Notes under the pieces: model-generated | What the model saw: the letters and a program-made list of their open reading frames with translations, nothing else | The model's database searches: none | Told to the model about the DNA's origin: nothing | From: an uncultured Clostridia bacterium | Lineage (GTDB): Bacteria; Bacillota; Clostridia; Oscillospirales; Ruminococcaceae | Length of the DNA stretch: 8,576 nt | Direction of reading: 5' to 3' | Assembly (NCBI GenBank): GCA_947427325.1 | Contig: CANEHP010000097.1 | Span: forward strand, 1 to 8,576 | Part shown: positions 1 to 4,464 of the stretch, piece after piece | How positions within the stretch are numbered: position 1 is the first letter of the stretch | How the letters are laid out: each line of letters begins with the position of its first letter | Position numbers and translations under genes: made by a program

Positions 1-110
1 GTCAGGAGGCAATGGTTGTTGAAGCAATTAAGCTGGGCGCTCTTGACTTTATTGTAAAGCCCTTTAAGGCAGAGCGTATTATTCAGACCGTGCAAAAGGT
101 TTTAGGCTAA
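1..110 (+). CDS. cheY: CheY chemotaxis response regulator, C-terminal end (partial)
   Basis: Only the last 35 codons are present (reading frame from base 3, TAA at 108-110); the start lies outside the window. The peptide begins QEAMVVEAIKLGALDF and continues IVKPFKAERI. This is the end of a CheY-like receiver domain: the final helix-strand unit with the conserved switch lysine of the KPF motif, followed by the last amphipathic helix, ending in KVLG. The protein ends where a single-domain receiver should end, with no output domain, as in CheY. The match to Gram-positive CheY and the following fliO-fliP genes agree with the usual fla/che order, in which cheY sits just before fliO. The expected role is to carry the phosphorylation signal from CheA to the flagellar switch. 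The phospho-acceptor aspartate is not visible. A different single-domain receiver is possible but less likely in this setting. Confidence 0.88.
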   Translation, partial: QEAMVVEAIKLGALDFIVKPFKAERIIQTVQKVLG

Positions 111-490
111 TTAAAATATTTCCCGACCGCCGTTTCCTTCGGGCAGGGCGTCGGGAATTTTCCGTTTGACCGCAAAGGAAAAAATTTCCATTCATACCGA
201 TTATTAATCAGTCCGATCAGGGATCGGTATGAATGAAGGGAAACGCCCCGGGCTTGTGAAAAAATCAGGGGCGCAGTCCGTTCGGTCCTTCAGCGGAGAG
301 CTTGGTGTTTTGACTGAAGCTTTGCTTTTAACAGGCAGGGCGCTTGTTTTGCAGGCTGTAACAACGGGGCGTTTTCTTCACTGATATAAAGATGCTTCCA
401 TTAGCTTATGGAGTCTGCCTTTTTTGGGGCAACAGGCAGGGGGATCGTCTTTCTGCGGTTATAAACTTTGATAGTGAAGGAGAAAAAAGA
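111..490 (+). other. Long non-coding leader between cheY and fliO
   Basis: If fliO starts at the TTG at 491, about 380 nt separate it from cheY, and no convincing gene is visible here. The stretch is rich in inverted repeats. After the cheY hairpin there is a perfect 13-bp repeat (189-201 with 223-235, 21-nt loop). Next is CGCCCC (244-249) with GGGGCG (268-273). Then CTTCAG (288-293) with CTGAAG (314-319), TTGTT (344-348) with AACAA (360-364), and CTGCCT (415-420) with AGGCAG (434-439). Several helices exclude one another: 241-250 also matches 365-374 over 10 bp. An 11-nt direct repeat, AACAGGCAGGG, lies at 330-340 and 431-441. I found no good sigma-A or sigma-28 promoter and do not recognise a known riboswitch. 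A structured 5' leader is an inference from pairing alone; individual short helices can arise by chance. Confidence 0.45.
120..161 (+). terminator. Terminator-like hairpin after cheY
   Basis: TTCCCGAC (120-127) pairs perfectly with GTCGGGAA (150-157). The stem continues inward after a one-base bulge with GCC (129-131) against GGC (147-149), giving about 11 GC-rich pairs and a loop of about 15 nt. TTTT follows (158-161). It lies 10 nt after the cheY stop codon, where an intrinsic terminator or partial attenuator would sit. The T tract is short, so read-through into fliO is plausible, and the hairpin could instead be an RNA-processing or mRNA-stabilising element. Confidence 0.5.
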
Positions 491-493
491 TTG
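476..493 (+). promoter_or_regulatory. Ribosome binding site that fixes the fliO start at TTG
   Basis: GAAGGAG (476-482) is a strong Shine-Dalgarno match placed 8 nt before a TTG codon (491-493). The upstream in-frame ATG at 392 is preceded by only GATATAAAG. This favours initiation at the TTG and puts the membrane helix of FliO at the very N-terminus, as is usual for the family. Confidence 0.7.
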
Positions 494-892
494 GACTGGT
501 TACAATGGCTGTTGTCCTTCATAGGAGTATTGGGGCTGATCTTTTTTTTGTTTTACGCATTAAAAAAGCTGAACAAAGGAATCAGCGTTAAATCGGGCAG
601 CAGATTAAGGGTTTTGGACAGAGTTAATATCGGAAGAGAGGGAATGCTGCTTATTGTCAGCGTTTGCGGCAGGGTTATGCTTTTGGGAGTTACGGCTCAG
701 AAGGTTGACAAGCTTTGCGACTTGGATATTTCCGAAGATGAATATTTGAGTATGGAGCAGACCCCTGATTTTAAATCGGTATTGGCTTCCGCATTTTTTA
801 AAAAACAGGAACGGTCAACCGATGAAAAAGAAAAAAGGCAAGGAGATAGGGCTGATGAAGATGCTTTTGACGAAGGCGATACAACAGAATAA
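491..892 (+). CDS. fliO: FliO, flagellar biosynthesis (export gate assembly) protein
   Basis: FliO is a small membrane protein that helps the FliP ring assemble in the flagellar export gate. From the TTG start the protein is 133 aa. A single membrane segment lies at about residues 5-23 (LQWLLSFIGVLGLIFFLFYA). A basic stretch (KKLNKG) follows, then a compact FliO domain at about 35-85 containing RLRVLDRVNIGREGMLLIV and GRVMLLGVTAQKV, closely matching the family pattern of 'vLerv.lgr...l.lv.v.gr..LlGvt'. The tail is short and highly charged (FKKQERSTDEKEKRQGDRAD). It sits directly before fliP, whose start lies inside the end of fliO, so the two are probably translationally coupled. The frame stays open upstream to an ATG at 392, which would give 166 aa; that start lacks a ribosome binding site and would put about 33 extra polar residues before the membrane helix. 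Family assignment rests on domain pattern and position. Confidence 0.86.
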   Translation: MDWLQWLLSFIGVLGLIFFLFYALKKLNKGISVKSGSRLRVLDRVNIGREGMLLIVSVCGRVMLLGVTAQKVDKLCDLDISEDEYLSMEQTPDFKSVLASAFFKKQERSTDEKEKRQGDRADEDAFDEGDTTE

Positions 893-1808
893 AAAGCTTT
901 TTGTCAGCTTTTTTGTGTCCTTGGGAATTACCTTGTGCATAATTTTATGCGGCAGCTTTATAGCTGTGGGTGTTTCTGCGGCAAATAACAATAATGAAAA
1001 CGAAAACGAAACACAGCCTATAGTTACCACAAGCAATACGGGAAGCGCTGCGGAGGATGGGGATAAGCCCGCCGATGGAACAGACCGTTCGGCTTTGTAC
1101 GAGCTTATCGGCATAGACGCATCCGAACCCATTGAGGTTATTATACTTATAACTCTCCTTTCCGTTGCGCCGTCGCTTATGATAATGCTCACCAGCTTTA
1201 CCCGAATAATCATAGTGCTGAGCTTTTTAAGGTCGGCCATGCAAACCAACACAACGCCGCCGAATATAGTTCTTACGGGTATTGCGCTGTTTTTAACGCT
1301 CTTTATTATGTGGCCCGTATTTTCGGAAATTAACGAGGTGGCATATGTGCCCTATTCCAAGGGAGAATTAGACACATCGGAGGCACTTGCAAAGGCGGGA
1401 GAGCCTTTAAAGACCTTTATGCTGAAGCAGACCACCAACAGGAATATGAAGTTCTTTTTGGATTTGCAGGATATTACAATTTACACCGAAGATACTGTTG
1501 ATACCGAAAATAAGGTTGAAGCCGATATAGAGGAAATTACTCTTGAAAATTATCAGGAGCAGCTGGGATTTCAGGTGGTTATCCCCGCATTTATTATAAG
1601 CGAGCTGACAAGGGCGTTTCAAATGGGCTTTATGCTGTTTATACCCTTCCTTGTTATAGATTTGGTGGTTTCCTCCACGCTTATGTCTATGGGTATGATG
1701 ATGCTGCCGCCGGCAATGATTTCTCTGCCCTTTAAGATTTTGCTGTTTATTTTGGTTGACGGCTGGCAGATGTTGGTCGGAAGCATTGTTTCTTCCTTTA
1801 ATTTGTAG
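855..1808 (+). CDS. fliP: FliP, flagellar type III export gate protein
   Basis: FliP forms the pentameric core of the export gate with FliQ and FliR in the membrane under the basal body. The chosen ATG (855) has AGGAG at 841-845, 9 nt upstream, giving 317 aa; an in-frame ATG at 822 (328 aa) has a poorer site. Residues about 14-42 form a hydrophobic signal-type segment ending VSA. A low-complexity Asn/Glu/Asp-rich linker follows (43-77). The conserved core then starts: IILITLLSVAPSLMIMLTSF (96-115), SFLRSAMQTNTTPPN (123-137), LFIMWPVFSEIN (149-160), EPLKTFMLKQT (183-193), IPAFIISELTRAFQMGF (243-259), the hallmark MGMMMLPPAMISLPFK (279-294), and DGWQMLVGS near the end. It overlaps fliO by 38 nt. 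The protein looks longer than the roughly 220-245 aa I recall for Bacillus and enterobacterial FliP. The extra length is in the N-terminal linker and in an acidic insert at about 206-240. The core shows no missing motif. Confidence 0.95.
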   Translation: MKMLLTKAIQQNKKLFVSFFVSLGITLCIILCGSFIAVGVSAANNNNENENETQPIVTTSNTGSAAEDGDKPADGTDRSALYELIGIDASEPIEVIILITLLSVAPSLMIMLTSFTRIIIVLSFLRSAMQTNTTPPNIVLTGIALFLTLFIMWPVFSEINEVAYVPYSKGELDTSEALAKAGEPLKTFMLKQTTNRNMKFFLDLQDITIYTEDTVDTENKVEADIEEITLENYQEQLGFQVVIPAFIISELTRAFQMGFMLFIPFLVIDLVVSSTLMSMGMMMLPPAMISLPFKILLFILVDGWQMLVGSIVSSFNL

Positions 1809-1893
1809 CACGGCTTGGTGTTATTTTGATTGGGAATGAATAAAACCGCCTGCCGCAAATGATTTGCTTATGGGATACTTGTTTTTGGCTATG

Positions 1894-1923
1894 TACTTTT
1901 GGCGGAGGTATTTTTGGCGGAGG
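1894..1923 (+). repeat. 15-bp tandem repeat carrying two copies of the fliQ ribosome binding site
   Basis: TACTTTTGGCGGAGG (1894-1908) is followed directly by TATTTTTGGCGGAGG (1909-1923), identical at 14 of 15 bases. Each unit ends in GGCGGAGG, a Shine-Dalgarno-like sequence. The second copy ends 9 nt before the fliQ ATG at 1933 and is well placed to act; the first is 15 nt too far. A degraded third unit (TACTTGTTTTTGGCT, from about 1876) may precede them. CCGCC at 1846-1850 could pair with GGCGG in either copy. Confidence 0.8.
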
Positions 1924-1932
1924 GTGATAAAA

Positions 1933-2205
1933 ATGACTCAAGAGCTTGTAATGGAGATATTCAAGGAGGCGGTTTGGCTTGCTTTTAAGTTAGGCGTGCC
2001 TTTGTTGCTGGTGGGTATGCTTGTGGGACTTATAATAGCCATATTACAGGCGGCGACACAGGTTCATGAGCAAACGCTTACCTTTGCGCCCAAGGTTATT
2101 GTGGTAGCGCTTACCCTGCTTGCCTTAGGGCCTTGGATGATTAATTCCCTGATAGATTTTACAAAGCGTATTTTTGAATTAATGTCAAGCACGCCCTTAG
2201 GGTGA
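1933..2205 (+). CDS. fliQ: FliQ, flagellar type III export gate protein
   Basis: FliQ is the small two-helix subunit of the FliP-FliQ-FliR export gate. The ATG at 1933 has GGAGG 9 nt upstream and gives 90 aa, essentially the standard FliQ length. The frame is open further upstream (ATG at 1864), but that would add 23 residues including a duplicated YFWRR that simply reads through the tandem repeat, so I reject it. Membrane segments lie at about 15-38 (VWLAFKLGVPLLLVGMLVGL) and 52-72 (PKVIVVALTLLALGPWMINS). Between them is the conserved loop QAATQVHEQTLTFAPK (38-53), diagnostic of FliQ. It follows fliP after a 124-nt gap, unusually long for genes that are often nearly contiguous. A 111-nt gap to fliR follows, with recurring GGGCGGC and A-tract motifs and no gene. 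Confidence 0.95.
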   Translation: MTQELVMEIFKEAVWLAFKLGVPLLLVGMLVGLIIAILQAATQVHEQTLTFAPKVIVVALTLLALGPWMINSLIDFTKRIFELMSSTPLG

Positions 2206-2316
2206 CGGAAGCAGGATAAAAGCCCGGCGGAGAAAACCGCAAAAACGAAAATGGGGCGGCGAAAACAGGGCGGCAAAGATCAAACAGAGAAAACCATAAA
2301 AATGAGGTAAATTGCT

Positions 2317-3108
2317 TTGAACGAATTATGGGAATGGATAATGGGCAATTTTGTTGCCTTTCTGTTGGTGACGGCTCGTGTGTCGGGAATATTCACCTTT
2401 AACCCGATCTTCTCAAGGCAAAATGTTCCCATAAAAATAAAAGTCGGCACGACCTTAATTATGTCCGCTGTAACTATGGGCTATATGGGCAACGGCTTGG
2501 TTTATACCGAAAGCGGTGTTTTTCCCCTGGTTATGAATTTGGGCAAGGAGCTGCTGGTAGGCTTGATTTTAGGATTCTTCGTCAACCTTATTCTGACGGT
2601 TATCATATATGCGGGCGAGGTTATGGATACTCAGATAGGTTTTGGCATGGCAAAGGCCATGGACCCTATGACAGGTATTCAAATGCCCCTGTTTGCAAAT
2701 CTTTTTTATTATATTTTTATTTTGTATTTCTTTATAGTGGGCGGTCACTTAAAATATGTGGAGCTGTTTGTGAAGTCATATGATATTTTGCCCTTGGGCT
2801 ACCGCTTTACGGCAGACACATTAAACCTTATAAAATTTGTTATTGATTATCTCGGAATAGTGCTGACCTTGGCTGCGAAATTTGCAATGCCCATTTTGGC
2901 GGCGGAGCTTATAACCGAATTTATTATCGGCGTGATGATGAGGGCAGTACCTACCATTCAGATATTCGTACTTAATATTCAGTTAAAAATCGTAGTAGGC
3001 ATGCTGGTGCTTTTGGCAGTTGCAAAGCCTATGTCGGATTTCCTGGAGTATTTGCTCGGAATATTGTTCCGAAATTTGGAGAATATGATCGGGCTTATAG
3101 GGCAGTAA
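2317..3108 (+). CDS. fliR: FliR, flagellar type III export gate protein
   Basis: FliR is the single-copy subunit that closes the FliP-FliQ-FliR export gate. The start is a TTG at 2317 with GAGG (2304-2307) 9 nt upstream; the protein is 263 aa, normal for FliR. It is a multi-pass membrane protein. Visible family features are FLLVTARVSGIFTFNPIF (15-32), the conserved NVPIKIKVG (36-44), KELLVGLILGFFVNLIL (77-93), GEVMDTQIGFGMAKAMDP (100-117), a very hydrophobic segment YYIFILYFFIVGG (131-143), and the C-terminal EFIIGVMMRAVPTIQIFVLN (201-220) followed by QLKIVVGM. The TTG may keep its level low, which would fit one copy per gate, but that is inference. Its stop codon lies just before the flhB ribosome binding site, so coupling to flhB is likely. 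Confidence 0.95.
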   Translation: MNELWEWIMGNFVAFLLVTARVSGIFTFNPIFSRQNVPIKIKVGTTLIMSAVTMGYMGNGLVYTESGVFPLVMNLGKELLVGLILGFFVNLILTVIIYAGEVMDTQIGFGMAKAMDPMTGIQMPLFANLFYYIFILYFFIVGGHLKYVELFVKSYDILPLGYRFTADTLNLIKFVIDYLGIVLTLAAKFAMPILAAELITEFIIGVMMRAVPTIQIFVLNIQLKIVVGMLVLLAVAKPMSDFLEYLLGILFRNLENMIGLIGQ

Positions 3109-3114
3109 ACTCAT

Positions 3115-3131
3115 AAGGGGGGATTGTTACG
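3115..3131 (+). promoter_or_regulatory. flhB ribosome binding site without a standard start codon
   Basis: AAGGGGGG (3115-3122) can pair with the 16S tail, using a G-U wobble, and follows the fliR stop by 6 nt. In the flhB frame the next codons are ATT (3123), GTT (3126), ACG (3129) and GCG (3132). None is ATG, GTG or TTG, and the frame closes upstream with TAA at 3114. ACG is best spaced (about 7 nt) and would yield a normal FlhB N-terminus beginning (M)AGEEKTEKATPKKRR. Confidence 0.5.
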
Positions 3132-4262
3132 GCGGGGGAAGAAAAAACCGAAAAAGCCACCCCGAAAAAACGCCGTGATATGCGTGAAAAGGAGGGTATG
3201 GCTCTTCAAAGCAACGAGGTGGTAATCGCCGTTTCGGTAGTGGCGACCTTTGTGGTGCTGAGGATTTTGGGAAGCTATATGCTCGAAACCATGGGAGAAG
3301 TATTAACGGGCTATCTGTCAAGTGCGGGCAATGAGTACGATTTCGATACCGCCTTTGTGCAGAACAACGCTTTGCAGATGTTTAAATATGGCTTGATGAT
3401 AGTGGGACCTGTGGCGGTTATAATCGGCTTTGTGTCAATAATAACGGTTTTGGCGCAGACAAGGGGCTTGTTCAGCGGTAAGGCGGTTCGTCCCAAGTTT
3501 TCCAGATTAAGTCCCATACAAGGCTTTAAGCGGCTTTTTTCCATGCAGTCCTTTGTAAATGTGATAAAGGGAATAATCGAGCTTACAATAATAGGCGTAA
3601 TCGCTTATTTTCAGATAGAGAGCAGGCTTGCCGATATTGGCAGGCTTACGGATATGGAGCCTATACAGGCGGTTTACTTCATAGCGGCTTCGGTTTTCGA
3701 TATAGTTATGCTTATCTTTATAGTGCTTGCCTTTGTGGCGGCGGCTGATTTTGTGTTTCAGTGGTGGCAGTTCGAGAAAAAGCTGAAAATGTCAAAGCAG
3801 GAGGTAAAGGACGAGTATAAGCAGATCGAAGGAGATCCGCAGATAAAAAGCAAGATAAAGCAAAAACAGCGTGAAATATCTCAGCGCAGAATGATGCAGG
3901 ATGTTCCCACCTCCGATGTGGTGGTGAGAAACCCCACTCATTATGCAGTGGCGTTAAAATATGAGTCGGAAAACGCATACAGCGCACCTCGCGTTGTGGC
4001 TAAGGGTATGGACGCATTGGCCTTGAAGATAGTTAAGGTAGCAGAGGAAAACGATGTGTATGTTACCGAAAACAGACCTCTTGCCCGCAGTCTTTACGAC
4101 GCCGTGCAGATTGGTGCGGAAATTCCTCCCGAGCTGTACTCGGCGGTGGCGGTGGTTTTGACCGAAATGTTTAACGCAAAGGGCATTAAGCCTGTTATAA
4201 ATAATTCCGCTCCCGATGAAAGCAGAAGAGTAAGGCGGGGACGCAGGGAAGTCAAGATGTGA
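3129..4262 (+). CDS. flhB: FlhB, flagellar export substrate-specificity switch protein
   Basis: FlhB sits at the export gate and changes its substrate from rod/hook to filament proteins after cleaving itself. From the proposed ACG start it would have 377 aa, within the family range. The N-terminus GEEKTEKATPKKRRDMREKE is the classic cytoplasmic FlhB motif and continues in frame, but it lies upstream of the first ATG (3180). An ATG-based call (360 aa) would therefore wrongly cut it off. Four hydrophobic segments follow (about 32-52, 88-109, 147-161 and 182-209). Then comes a charged linker (EKKLKMSKQEVKDEYKQIEG) and the cleavage motif NPTH at about residues 268-271 (bases 3930-3941), very near N269 of Salmonella FlhB. 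The C-terminal domain includes VVAKGMDALALKI, ENRPLARSLYD and IPPELYSAVAVVL. A basic tail, RRVRRGRREVKM, ends the protein. The product is confident; only the start is uncertain. Confidence 0.9.
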   Translation, partial: TAGEEKTEKATPKKRRDMREKEGMALQSNEVVIAVSVVATFVVLRILGSYMLETMGEVLTGYLSSAGNEYDFDTAFVQNNALQMFKYGLMIVGPVAVIIGFVSIITVLAQTRGLFSGKAVRPKFSRLSPIQGFKRLFSMQSFVNVIKGIIELTIIGVIAYFQIESRLADIGRLTDMEPIQAVYFIAASVFDIVMLIFIVLAFVAAADFVFQWWQFEKKLKMSKQEVKDEYKQIEGDPQIKSKIKQKQREISQRRMMQDVPTSDVVVRNPTHYAVALKYESENAYSAPRVVAKGMDALALKIVKVAEENDVYVTENRPLARSLYDAVQIGAEIPPELYSAVAVVLTEMFNAKGIKPVINNSAPDESRRVRRGRREVKM

Positions 4263-4270
4263 CTGCAGCC

Positions 4271-4406
4271 AAAAAATAACAATACAAAATTAAAATTTAC
4301 ATAATAGGGCTGAACGGTGTACGGCATAATTTCGGAAACCGAAACCGATGAACAGAGTACAAAACCGTTTCGGAGAAGCTGAAAATGACATACAAAAAAT
4401 AACAAT
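4271..4406 (+). repeat. Direct repeats and competing hairpins in the flhB-flhA gap
   Basis: The 202-nt gap holds no convincing gene. The 13-mer AAAAAATAACAAT occurs exactly twice, at 4271-4283 and 4394-4406. Between the copies, TTTCGG (4330-4335) can pair with CCGAAA (4339-4344). The same CCGAAAC (4339-4345) can pair instead with GTTTCGG (4367-4373), so the two helices exclude each other. No T tract follows either hairpin, so this is not a plain terminator. Confidence 0.45.
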
Positions 4407-4464
4407 CACAGACTTTTGCTTAACGTAAAGGGCAAGTGTATCAAAAAGGAAAGGAGGACAACAT

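Noticed and set aside
178..204. Sigma-28-like promoter, GAAA then CCGATTAT
   Set aside because: The -35 is not TAAA, the spacing is off by about one, and the -10 falls inside the arm of the 13-bp inverted repeat.
111..391. Possible known c-di-GMP riboswitch, suggested by ACCGCAAAGG near 169-178
   Set aside because: The other conserved blocks of the GEMM class, such as a GGTAGCGGGG-like segment, are not seen, so the short match is treated as chance.
392..490. N-terminal extension of fliO from ATG 392
   Set aside because: There is no Shine-Dalgarno sequence and the added peptide is polar and unlike FliO; TTG 491 has a strong site at good spacing.
1864..1932. N-terminal extension of fliQ from ATG 1864
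   Set aside because: It would read through the tandem repeat (YFWRR twice) and give 113 aa instead of the normal length; ATG 1933 has a proper ribosome binding site.
4348..4428. A 26-codon open frame (MNRVQNRFGEAENDIQKI...) in the flhB-flhA gap
   Set aside because: It has no ribosome binding site, and overlaps the hairpin arm and a direct repeat; nothing supports translation.
4416..4444. Promoter-like TTGCTT-17-TATCAA before flhA
   Set aside because: A transcript from it would start at about the flhA ribosome binding site, leaving no usable leader; the hexamers are also weak.
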